Shown in pieces: positions 1-6,343 of a stretch of 8,024 nt of DNA. The stretch is taken from assembly GCA_902796215.1 (NCBI GenBank), contig CADBNY010000037.1, positions 1 to 8,024 on the forward strand, read 5' to 3'. The notes under the pieces were generated by a model. The model did no database searches. It was not told where the DNA came from and saw only the letters and a list, made by a program, of their open reading frames with translations. Each line of letters starts with the position of its first letter. Positions within the stretch are counted from its first letter, which is position 1. This DNA is from an uncultured Erysipelotrichaceae bacterium. Lineage in GTDB: Bacteria > Bacillota_I > Bacilli_A > RF39 > UBA660. A program made the position numbers and the translations under genes.

Positions 1-900
1 ATTTTAACAACATTATTAACTGGAGCTGCTGCTAGACCATTTACAACTCATCATAATGCACAAGATTTGGATATGCATTTAAGAATTGCTCTTGAATTAA
101 ATTTGAAAAGATTATTAGTAGGTGGTATGGAAAGAGTTTATGAAATTGGTAGAACATTTCGTAATGAAGGAATGGATCCTATGCATAATCCAGAATTTAC
201 TATGATGGAAGTATATCAAGCATATAGTGATCTTGAAGGTATGATGGATTTAACTGAAAATATGTATAAGACTATTGCTCAAGAAGTTTGTGGAAAAACA
301 ACATTTCATTTTTTAGGAGAAGATATTGATTTATCTGGTAAATGGAAAAGAGTTTCTATGACAGATGCTATTAAAGAAAAAACAGGAATTGATTTTAAAG
401 CAATTGATTCATTGGAAGAATGTTTAGATTTAGCTAATGAACATAATATTGAGTTAGAAGAACATGAAAAACAATATGGTCATATTATTAATAAATTTTT
501 TGAAAAATATGTAGAAGAAACATTAATAGAACCAACATTTTTATATGGTCATCCAATTGAAATTAGTCCATTAACTAAAAAGGATTTAAGTGATCCTCGA
601 TTTACTCAGAGATTTGAATTGTTTATTTCAGGACATGAGTGTGCTAATGCTTATACAGAATTAAATGATCCAGACGATCAATTAGAAAGATTTGAGGCTC
701 AATTAAAAGAAAAAGATATGGGAAATGATGAGGCAAATGATATTGATATGGATTTTATTGAAGCTTTAGAATATGGTATGCCACCAGCTGGTGGAATTGG
801 ATATGGAATAGATCGTTTAATAATGTTATTTACTGAACAAGAATCTATTCGAGATGTGTTGTTATTCCCAACAATGAAGGAAAAGGATAGAAGTATTTAA
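1..900 (+). CDS. lysS: Lysyl-tRNA synthetase, class II (C-terminal part, 5' end outside window)
   Basis: Charges tRNA-Lys with lysine in the cytoplasm. The reading frame is open from base 1 and ends at TAA (898-900), giving 299 residues. A complete enzyme is about 490-500 residues, so roughly the first 200 (the OB-fold anticodon-binding domain and the start of the catalytic core) lie upstream. Numbering from the first residue here, one sees the class II LysRS signature ARPFTTHHN (about residues 11-19), motif 2 with FRNEG at 53-57 (R54 contacts ATP), the HNPEFT stretch, and motif 3 GIGYGIDR at 265-272 (R272) followed by SIRDVLLFPTMK near the C terminus. These match bacterial LysRS closely and separate it from AspRS/AsnRS. 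The ATG at 67 is only an internal methionine. In Bacillus lysS also lies upstream of the clpC region, which fits this placement. Confidence 0.97.
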   Translation: MLTTLLTGAAARPFTTHHNAQDLDMHLRIALELNLKRLLVGGMERVYEIGRTFRNEGMDPMHNPEFTMMEVYQAYSDLEGMMDLTENMYKTIAQEVCGKTTFHFLGEDIDLSGKWKRVSMTDAIKEKTGIDFKAIDSLEECLDLANEHNIELEEHEKQYGHIINKFFEKYVEETLIEPTFLYGHPIEISPLTKKDLSDPRFTQRFELFISGHECANAYTELNDPDDQLERFEAQLKEKDMGNDEANDIDMDFIEALEYGMPPAGGIGYGIDRLIMLFTEQESIRDVLLFPTMKEKDRSI

Positions 901-913
901 TTCTTTTCTTTTT
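881..913 (+). terminator. Possible weak AU-rich terminator hairpin at the end of lysS
   Basis: Bases 881-892 (AAAAGGATAGAA) can pair with 901-912 (TTCTTTTCTTTT): 12 positions with one T-T mismatch and one G-U, around an 8-base loop that holds the lysS stop codon. The 3' arm is itself nearly all T, so it could double as the U tract. Only two positions are G-C pairs, so stability is low. No better terminator is visible between lysS and the next gene, and that gene has its own promoter. Real function is uncertain. Confidence 0.28.
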
Positions 914-950
914 ATTTCACTAAAATTTCATTAAAAAAAAGTGCAAATAC

Positions 951-992
951 TTGTAAAAGCAGCATAAAATGAGTATAATTAGCTTGGGAGGT
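951..992 (+). promoter_or_regulatory. Sigma-A-type promoter and Shine-Dalgarno for the YfcC-family gene
   Basis: A -35-like TTGTAA (951-956) is followed after exactly 17 bases by a perfect -10 TATAAT (974-979). A strong Shine-Dalgarno GGGAGGT (986-992) lies 5 bases before the ATG at 998. With initiation about 7 bases past the -10, transcription would begin at about 986, so the mRNA leader would be only about 12 bases and start at the SD itself. No operator-like inverted repeat is evident. Confidence 0.68.
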
Positions 993-997
993 CAATT

Positions 998-2617
998 ATG
1001 AAAAAACATAATATAATTAAAGTCGTTCTTGTTACTATGTTAATATTTATGCTACTTACTTGGATTTTACCAGCTGCTTATTATTCTGGTGAGTATGTAG
1101 ATCAAGGACGCATGCAAATGGGATTATTTGATTTGTTTAATTATCCATTAACTGCACTAAGTTATTTTGGATATATTGCACTTTTTATAATCTTGGTTGG
1201 AGGTTTTTATGGGATTTTGTATAAAATTCCAGCGTATCGTATCTTTTTGGATAAGATAGTTGAAACAATGAGAGGATCAGAAAAAATTGTATTATCTGCT
1301 TTTGTTATTATTAATGCTTTTATTGTTTCAATATGTGGATTTCAATTTGGATTAGCTTTATTTATTCCTTTTATTGTATCAATAATACTATTAATGGGAT
1401 ATGATAAAATGGTTGCAGCTTTTGTTACGGTTGGGTCTATATGTGCTGGTTTAATTGGAACTACTTATGCAAGTTCTAATATTAGCATTTTGACTACATC
1501 TTTTTCTTTAAATTATGATTATGAAATTGGAATTCGCTTTGTTATCTTAGCTGTTTCTATAGTATTAGTTATTTTCAATATGCTTATGTATATTAAGAAG
1601 AATGAAGCTGAAATTAAGATTGAAAAGAAAACGATTAAGAAAGCAGAGGAATCAGTTGAAAAAGTAGAAAAAGTAGAAGCAACTGTTGAAAAGAAAAAAG
1701 TTACTTCTAATAAAACTACAGCAAAGAAGACTACTTCTAAAGGTTCAAAGAATTCAGGAAAAAGTACAGTATCTAAGAGTAAAAAGAAAAATAATAATAA
1801 AGCAGCTTTAAAAGATGAGAATATTATTGTTGTTAAGGAGACAATGGTTAAAAATGATGAATTTGTACCACATCCAGTTAATATTGAAAAAACAACTTTG
1901 CCAATTACTATTATTTTTGGATTGATGTATATTTTATTTATATTAGCATTTATTCCATGGGGACAATCAGGTTTTGGAGTTAAATTATTTGAAAATGCTA
2001 CTAAAGCTTTTCAGAAGTTGAGAATTTTTGGATTCCCACTATTTGCTAAGTTATTTGGTACTATTAATTCATTTGGAAATTGGACAATTACGGATATGTT
2101 TTTACCAATGGCTTTAGTTATTGCTTTATTAATGATTATCTATAGGGTAAAATTTGATGAGGCATTTGATGGATTCAAAAAAGGAGTAAGAGTTGCTTTA
2201 ACACCTGCCAGTATTGTTTTATTGGTATATTCTATATTAGTATTAGTTACGTATCATCCTTTCCAATTGACTATTTATAAATTTATTTTAGGATGGTCAA
2301 AAGGATTTAATGTTGCTACTACAGCTATTGTTGCTATATTTGCTGGGTTATTTAATTCAGATGCTACTTATAGTTTTCAAAGTATAGCTCCATATTACGT
2401 AAGTGTAGTCAATGATATTAAAACTTATGCTACTAGTGGAATCATTTTCCAATCAATGTATGGTTTAACTATGTTTATTGCTCCAACTAGTTTAGTTTTG
2501 ATGGGAGTTTTATCTTATTTAGGTATTTCTTATAGGTCATGGCTAAAAAATATTTGGAAATTACTTGTTGAATTGTTTGCAATATTATTTATTATTTTCA
2601 TTATTTTAGCTTTATAG
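998..2617 (+). CDS. YfcC-family (C4-dicarboxylate-carrier-like) membrane transporter with lysine-rich loop
   Basis: Polytopic inner-membrane protein of 539 residues. Family assignment rests on overall shape and on the C-terminal signature PTSLVLMGVLSYLGISYRSW (496-515), which resembles the PTS-x-x-LM-x-x-L...WLK end of E. coli YfcC and relatives. Substrate is unknown; members are annotated as putative basic amino-acid or C4-dicarboxylate carriers without firm evidence. Hydrophobic segments lie near 5-27, 55-75, 99-133 (probably two), 138-158, 178-198, 300-320, 365-383, 398-416, 435-453, 483-505 and 517-539, about 11-12 helices. Between the two halves, residues 200-273 form a polar Lys/Ser/Thr-rich stretch (24 Lys) not expected in the family. 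The ATG start has a strong SD; a clear terminator follows, so it is probably a single-gene unit. It occupies the place where ctsR-mcsA-mcsB precede clpC in Bacillus. Transporter fold is near certain, subfamily likely, substrate unassigned. Confidence 0.82.
   Translation: MKKHNIIKVVLVTMLIFMLLTWILPAAYYSGEYVDQGRMQMGLFDLFNYPLTALSYFGYIALFIILVGGFYGILYKIPAYRIFLDKIVETMRGSEKIVLSAFVIINAFIVSICGFQFGLALFIPFIVSIILLMGYDKMVAAFVTVGSICAGLIGTTYASSNISILTTSFSLNYDYEIGIRFVILAVSIVLVIFNMLMYIKKNEAEIKIEKKTIKKAEESVEKVEKVEATVEKKKVTSNKTTAKKTTSKGSKNSGKSTVSKSKKKNNNKAALKDENIIVVKETMVKNDEFVPHPVNIEKTTLPITIIFGLMYILFILAFIPWGQSGFGVKLFENATKAFQKLRIFGFPLFAKLFGTINSFGNWTITDMFLPMALVIALLMIIYRVKFDEAFDGFKKGVRVALTPASIVLLVYSILVLVTYHPFQLTIYKFILGWSKGFNVATTAIVAIFAGLFNSDATYSFQSIAPYYVSVVNDIKTYATSGIIFQSMYGLTMFIAPTSLVLMGVLSYLGISYRSWLKNIWKLLVELFAILFIIFIILAL
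1595..1816 (+). other. Region encoding a lysine-rich, low-complexity loop inside the transporter
   Basis: Codes residues 200-273 of the transporter. About one residue in three is Lys (24 of 74). The first half is charged and helix-prone (KKAEESVEKVEKVEATVEKK), the second is Lys/Thr/Ser/Asn-rich with TTAKKTTSKGSKNSGK-like pieces resembling histone H1-type or HU-type tails. It lies between two membrane halves and by the positive-inside rule should face the cytoplasm. The stretch is in frame and flanked by normal transporter sequence. Function is unknown. Confidence 0.8.
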
Positions 2618-2637
2618 TTTGTAGTTAAATTAACAAT

Positions 2638-2666
2638 AAAAAAGAGTGATCTTCACTCTTTTTTTT
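2638..2666 (+). terminator. Intrinsic terminator after the transporter gene
   Basis: Perfect hairpin: A-rich arm plus GAGTGA (2638-2649), 3-base loop TCT (2650-2652), then TCACTC followed by a run of eight T (2653-2666). The G/C-containing core is 6 bp and the A tract pairs with the T tract to extend the stem to 12 bp. Because of the A tract it could also act on the other strand, but no - strand gene ends here. It lies 20 bases after the transporter stop and separates it from the Clp gene. Confidence 0.92.
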
Positions 2667-2691
2667 GTCGATTTTTAACGATGATATTTTA

Positions 2692-2720
2692 TTGCTAAGA
2701 CTTTTTAAGAATTATAAAAT
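2692..2720 (+). promoter_or_regulatory. Probable sigma-A-type promoter for the clpC-like gene
   Basis: TTGCTA (2692-2697) lies 17 bases upstream of TAAAAT (2715-2720), matching the consensus at 4/6 and 5/6 positions. An overlapping TATAAA at 2713-2718 is an alternative -10. It falls in the short gap after the terminator, where a promoter is required. No CtsR-type tandem GGTCAAA heptads and no CIRCE inverted repeat are seen around it, unlike clpC promoters in Bacillus. Confidence 0.5.
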
Positions 2721-2726
2721 TAATTT

Positions 2727-2733
2727 GGGTGAT
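2727..2733 (+). promoter_or_regulatory. Shine-Dalgarno that fixes the clpC-like start at 2737
   Basis: GGGTGAT matches the GGTGAT part of the anti-SD complement AGGAGGTGAT and ends 3 bases before the ATG at 2737. It decides against the longer frame that opens with TTG at 2665, because that TTG lies in the T tract of the preceding terminator, has no SD, and would add 24 residues not found in ClpC proteins. Confidence 0.75.
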
Positions 2734-2736
2734 AAA

Positions 2737-4908
2737 ATGAGTTCATTTTTTGATGAAGATTCTCAAAAAATTATTATAAATGCAAAAAGAGAAATGCTTG
2801 AATTGAAGCATCCTTATGTAGGAAGTGAACACTTATTATTAGCTATTTTAAAAAATACATCTTTAAATATTACAAAGATGTTAAATGATAAAGGGATATT
2901 TTATGATAAATTTCGTGATAAATTAATTGATAGTGTTGGTGTTGGTAATAAAAAGAGCGAATGGTTTTTATTTACGCCATTACTTCGTAAAATATTATCT
3001 CAAGCAACTTATAGTACCAAGAGTAATTCTTATATAACGCCTTATCATTTATTAATGGCTCTTTTTCAAGTTGGTGATGGTGTGGCTGTTCATATATTAT
3101 TAGGAATGAATATAGATTTAATTAGTATATATAATAATTTTTTATCGATAGAGTCAGATATTATTAGTAGTGATAAAGTTACTTTATTAGATGAGTTTGG
3201 TGTTAATATGAATAAATGTAGTTTAGCTAATCAATATAATCCAGTTATTGGTAGAGATACACAAGTACAAAGATTAATCGAAATATTGTCACGAAAAAAT
3301 AAAAATAACCCATTATTAATTGGTGAAGCAGGTGTGGGAAAAACAGCTATTGTTGAAGAATTGGTTAGAAGAATTGCATTTGGAGAAGTACCACCTAAAT
3401 TAAAAAAGAAGATTGTTTATAATGTTTCAATTGCTAGTTTGGTTGCTGGAACAAAATATAGAGGGGAATTTGAAGAAAGGCTAAATAGAATTATTTTAGA
3501 ATTGGTAAGTAATCCTGACATTATTTTGTTTTTTGATGAGTTTCATACTATTGTAGGTGCTGGAGGCGCTGAAGGAGCAATTGATGCTTCTAATATATTA
3601 AAACCATATTTAGCTCGTAATGAGATAAGAGTAATAGGTGCTACTACTAGTTTTGAATATGAAAAGTTTATCGAAAAAGATAAAGCTTTTGATCGAAGAT
3701 TTCAAAAGATATATATAGCTGAACCTATTCAAAGTGAAGTAAAAGAAATTTTATTAAAACTAATACCAATGTATGAAAAATATCATTCAATTTTTTTTCC
3801 ATCTGATTTGATTGATTCTTTTCTTGATTTATCGTTTAAATGTCTTTTTAAAGGTAGGCAGCCAGATAAAACAATTGATTTTTTAGATGAAGTTTGTTCT
3901 TATTGTTCTGTTAAAAAAAGCAATTTTGATATATTGTCTTCAAAATATGAATCTAAAATTAGAGAATTTGAATTAAAAAAGAAACAGGAAATTATAAATC
4001 ATAATTTTAAAAAGGCTTTAATATATAAGAATCAAGAAATGAAATTTCGTTCAAAATATAATGAAAAAGTTTTTACAAATCAAAATCAGAAGAAAAATGT
4101 TGTTACAGTAAAAGATATTAAAGATGTTCTTTATAATCTTAGTAGAGCTCCTAAGAAAGAGGTTTTATTTAAAAATAAAAGAAAATTTGCTAATCATTTA
4201 AAAAAAATTATGTTTGGTCAAAGTAATTTAATAGATAATCTTCTTGATAAAATTTGTATATATGATTATATTGAAAATAGAAGAGCTTATTCTTTTTTAT
4301 TGGTTGGAAAAAAAGGAACAGGTAAAACTTTTTTGGTGGATAACGTTGTAAAAATGATTTTTCCAGGAAGTAATTTTATTAAAATTAATATGTTGGATTA
4401 TCAGTCTGTTGCTTCTTTTGCAAAAATAGTAGGACATTCTCCTGAATATGTTGATTTTAATAATCATTATTTATTTTCAAGTATTAAAGAAAATCCGTTT
4501 TCTATTATTCTTGTTGATCATGTTGAAAAAGGAAATTCTTTTATATTGAAACAATTATTTCATGCTTTTCATTTAGGATATATTTTGGATTCTAAAGGTG
4601 AAAAGATAATATTATCTAAATGTATTGTATTTTTTACATCTACTGTGGTAGAATCTTCTCTTGGTTTTGTTTCTAAATCTTTAGAAGATAATTTTGTTGA
4701 TTTTTCTTTTGATTCAGTTTTATATTTTGATGATGTTTCTAAAAAGCAGTTTGTGTCTTGTTTTTATGAAAAATTCCAAAGTGAAAATAAATTTTCAAAT
4801 ATAGCAAAAAGAGACATTTCATTTATTTGGGATAAATTAGATTATGAACATGATGGGTTTCATAAATTAAATCGTATTTTGGAAGAAGAATACAGTATTT
4901 CTTTTTAA
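2737..4908 (+). CDS. clpC: ClpC-type AAA+ unfoldase with intact first and degenerate second ATPase module
   Basis: Protein-remodelling ATPase expected to unfold substrates and feed them to ClpP in the cytoplasm. It has 723 residues against about 810 in B. subtilis ClpC. Order: double Clp-N repeat (1 to about 145; YVGSEHLLLAIL at 27-38), AAA-1 (about 165-395), short ClpC-type middle domain with UVR-like HNFKKALIYKNQEMKFR (about 395-455), AAA-2 (about 490-723). AAA-1 is complete: Walker A GEAGVGKT 196-203, pore loop KYRG, Walker B D267-E268, sensor GATT, arginines R320-R321. AAA-2 keeps Walker A GKKGTGKT (524-531) but has VDHVEK (D594-H595) instead of DE, FTST (T636) instead of TSN, no basic residue at 648-668 where the arginine finger belongs, and GFH (H709) for the sensor-2 GAR. 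The pore loop is EYVD, not GYVG. An LGF tripeptide (642-644) remains at the ClpP-docking position. It sits at the canonical clpC locus upstream of cysS, without ctsR-mcsAB. Very sure of the family; activity of AAA-2 is doubtful. Confidence 0.92.
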   Translation: MSSFFDEDSQKIIINAKREMLELKHPYVGSEHLLLAILKNTSLNITKMLNDKGIFYDKFRDKLIDSVGVGNKKSEWFLFTPLLRKILSQATYSTKSNSYITPYHLLMALFQVGDGVAVHILLGMNIDLISIYNNFLSIESDIISSDKVTLLDEFGVNMNKCSLANQYNPVIGRDTQVQRLIEILSRKNKNNPLLIGEAGVGKTAIVEELVRRIAFGEVPPKLKKKIVYNVSIASLVAGTKYRGEFEERLNRIILELVSNPDIILFFDEFHTIVGAGGAEGAIDASNILKPYLARNEIRVIGATTSFEYEKFIEKDKAFDRRFQKIYIAEPIQSEVKEILLKLIPMYEKYHSIFFPSDLIDSFLDLSFKCLFKGRQPDKTIDFLDEVCSYCSVKKSNFDILSSKYESKIREFELKKKQEIINHNFKKALIYKNQEMKFRSKYNEKVFTNQNQKKNVVTVKDIKDVLYNLSRAPKKEVLFKNKRKFANHLKKIMFGQSNLIDNLLDKICIYDYIENRRAYSFLLVGKKGTGKTFLVDNVVKMIFPGSNFIKINMLDYQSVASFAKIVGHSPEYVDFNNHYLFSSIKENPFSIILVDHVEKGNSFILKQLFHAFHLGYILDSKGEKIILSKCIVFFTSTVVESSLGFVSKSLEDNFVDFSFDSVLYFDDVSKKQFVSCFYEKFQSENKFSNIAKRDISFIWDKLDYEHDGFHKLNRILEEEYSISF
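4210..4905 (+). other. Degenerate second AAA+ module (AAA-2) of the clpC-like gene
   Basis: Codes residues 492-723. It opens with MFGQ, equivalent to the VIGQ that begins AAA-2 in ClpC. Compared residue by residue from memory of ClpC, the P-loop Lys530/Thr531 are kept, while the Walker B glutamate (H595), sensor-1 Asn (T636), arginine finger and sensor-2 Arg (H709) are lost. The stretch between the LGF motif and the arginine-finger region is shortened and the usual C-terminal extension is absent. The frame is fully open, so this is not a decayed pseudogene. Confidence 0.8.
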
Positions 4909-4917
4909 ATTTGTCTT

Positions 4918-4926
4918 TGTTATAAT
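4918..4926 (+). promoter_or_regulatory. Extended -10 promoter for the cysS-mrnC-rlmB-sigma operon
   Basis: TGTTATAAT (4918-4926) is a perfect extended -10 (TGN followed by TATAAT). No convincing -35 is present 17 bases upstream (TTTCTT at 4898-4903, inside the end of clpC), which extended -10 promoters tolerate. Predicted initiation near 4933 would leave a leader of about 13 bases. There is no room for a T-box leader such as those controlling many Bacillota tRNA synthetase genes. Read-through from clpC is also possible since no terminator separates them. Confidence 0.62.
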
Positions 4927-4935
4927 AGTGTTGGT

Positions 4936-4942
4936 AGGTGAT
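4936..4942 (+). promoter_or_regulatory. Shine-Dalgarno that fixes the cysS start at 4946
   Basis: AGGTGAT lies 3 bases before the ATG at 4946. A GTG at 4928 would extend the frame by six residues (start, L, V, G, D, F), but those codons are the SD itself, and the GTG precedes the expected transcription start. The ATG is therefore preferred. Confidence 0.8.
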
Positions 4943-4945
4943 TTT

Positions 4946-6343
4946 ATGAAATTATATAATACATTAAATAGAAAAGTAGAAGAATTAAAAACTAAGGAAG
5001 AAGGAATTGTAAGAATTTATACTTGTGGGCCTACTGTTTATCATTATGCGCATATTGGTAATATTAGAAATTATATTGGTCATGATATTTTACATAAAAC
5101 TTTAAAATATTTAGGTTATAAAGTTATTAGAGCAATGAATATTACTGATGTTGGTCATTTAACTAGTGATTCTGATTCAGGTGAAGACAAAATGGAAATT
5201 GCAAGAAAAAGAGAGGGAAAATCTGCCTATGAAATAGCTGATTTCTATACTAAGGCATTTTTTGATGATTTTGAAAAAGTCCATTGTCTTAAGCCGGAAT
5301 TTGTATCTCCAGCAACTTCTAATGTTGATTTTTATATTCAAATTATTGAAAAATTATTGAAAGATGGATATGCATATAAGGCTGGAGGAAATATTTATTT
5401 TGATGTTAGTAAGATAGCTGATTATTATAAGTTGACAAATCATATTGAAAATCAAATGGTAGTTGGAGCCCGTGATGGAGTTGATTTTGATGATAATAAG
5501 CGTAATCAAGTTGATTTTGTTTTGTGGTTTACAACTAGTAAATTTGAAAATCATGAGATGTTATGGGATTCTCCTTGGGGTAAAGGTTATCCTGGATGGC
5601 ATATTGAATGTACAGGAATATCTATTAAATATTTGGGAGAATATTTGGATATTCATGGTGGAGGAGTAGATAATATTTTTCCACATCATACAAATGAAAT
5701 TGCTCAATCTGAAGCTTATTTGGGCCATTCTTGGTGTAACCTTTGGTTTCATAATGAGCATTTAATAGATGAAAGTGGTAAAATGAGCAAATCTAAAGGT
5801 GGAATTTTAAGGGTTACGACTTTGGAGGAAAAAGGATATAATCCATTATCTTTTCGGTTTATGGCATTAGGGTCTCATTATCGTAAACAGTTATTATTTA
5901 CTTATGATGCACTAGATCAGAGTGAAGCTACCTTAAATAAGTTATATAATAAGATAGCTTTAATATCTAGAGAAGGAAATATCGAAAAAGAAAAATTTGA
6001 TTTTTATAATCATAAATTTATTGAAGCATTAACTAATGATCTTAATACTGCTAATGCATTGACTGTGTTATATGAATTATTGAAGGATGATTCTGTTAAT
6101 GGTAATACAAAAGTAGAATTAATCCGTCATTTTGATCAAGTTTTTTCATTAGATTTGCTAAAAGAAGAAAAATCTATTGATTCAGAATTAGAAAAATATA
6201 TTTATGAAAAAATTACTTTAAGAACTGAGGCTAAAAAGAATAAAGATTTTGCTTTAGCAGATTCTATTCGTAATGAATTGCTAGAAAAAGGTATTACTTT
6301 GATAGATACGAGAGAAGGGACTAAATTTGAAGTTAATAAGTAG
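4946..6343 (+). CDS. cysS: Cysteinyl-tRNA synthetase
   Basis: Class I synthetase that attaches cysteine to tRNA-Cys in the cytoplasm; 465 residues, normal for the family. The Rossmann core carries YTCGPTVY with zinc ligand C27, the HIGH-type motif HIGN (36-39), and the remaining zinc ligands C222 (in WHIECTG), H247 and E251 (in PHHTNEIAQSEA). The KMSKS loop is exact (279-283). The C-terminal helical anticodon-binding part ends with the typical KNKDFALADSIRNELLEKGI segment. All expected catalytic and metal residues are present. It heads a four-gene operon and overlaps mrnC by 17 bases. In B. subtilis cysS is also followed by mrnC and rlmB, but there cysE and gltX precede it; neither is here. 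TAG stop. Confidence 0.98.
   Translation: MKLYNTLNRKVEELKTKEEGIVRIYTCGPTVYHYAHIGNIRNYIGHDILHKTLKYLGYKVIRAMNITDVGHLTSDSDSGEDKMEIARKREGKSAYEIADFYTKAFFDDFEKVHCLKPEFVSPATSNVDFYIQIIEKLLKDGYAYKAGGNIYFDVSKIADYYKLTNHIENQMVVGARDGVDFDDNKRNQVDFVLWFTTSKFENHEMLWDSPWGKGYPGWHIECTGISIKYLGEYLDIHGGGVDNIFPHHTNEIAQSEAYLGHSWCNLWFHNEHLIDESGKMSKSKGGILRVTTLEEKGYNPLSFRFMALGSHYRKQLLFTYDALDQSEATLNKLYNKIALISREGNIEKEKFDFYNHKFIEALTNDLNTANALTVLYELLKDDSVNGNTKVELIRHFDQVFSLDLLKEEKSIDSELEKYIYEKITLRTEAKKNKDFALADSIRNELLEKGITLIDTREGTKFEVNK
6315..6320 (+). promoter_or_regulatory. Shine-Dalgarno supporting the TTG start of mrnC inside cysS
   Basis: AAGGGA lies 6 bases before TTG 6327 and within the last codons of cysS. No ATG or GTG start exists in this frame near the N terminus of the conserved domain. 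The only close alternative, TTG at 6345, has no SD. The arrangement suggests translational coupling to cysS. Confidence 0.6.

Noticed and set aside
2665..2736. Upstream TTG extension of the clpC-like gene (24 extra residues)
   Set aside because: The TTG is in the T tract of the previous terminator, has no Shine-Dalgarno, and the added residues do not resemble a ClpC N terminus; ATG 2737 has a good SD.
2667..2736. CtsR or CIRCE (HrcA) heat-shock operator before the clpC-like gene
   Set aside because: No tandem GGTCAAA-type heptads and no TTAGCACTC-N9-GAGTGCTAA inverted repeat. The GAGTGA/TCACTC palindrome at 2644-2658 is the terminator stem, not CIRCE.
3791..3798. Run of eight T in the clpC-like gene (and nine A at 6760-6768 in rlmB) as programmed frameshift sites
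   Set aside because: Both genes read through in one frame with conserved sequence on either side; homopolymers of this length are expected at this AT content.
4928..4945. GTG extension of cysS (6 extra residues)
   Set aside because: It would translate the SD itself and lies upstream of the predicted transcription start; ATG 4946 matches family N termini.
4909..4945. T-box or other riboswitch ahead of cysS
   Set aside because: Only 37 bases separate the genes and a promoter occupies part of them; there is no space for a T-box leader.
5354..5761. Short open frames on both strands inside cysS (- strand 5354-5554 and 5561-5761; + strand 5463-5669)
   Set aside because: They overlap highly conserved cysS coding sequence, have no SD or family resemblance, and are explained by AT-rich shadow frames.
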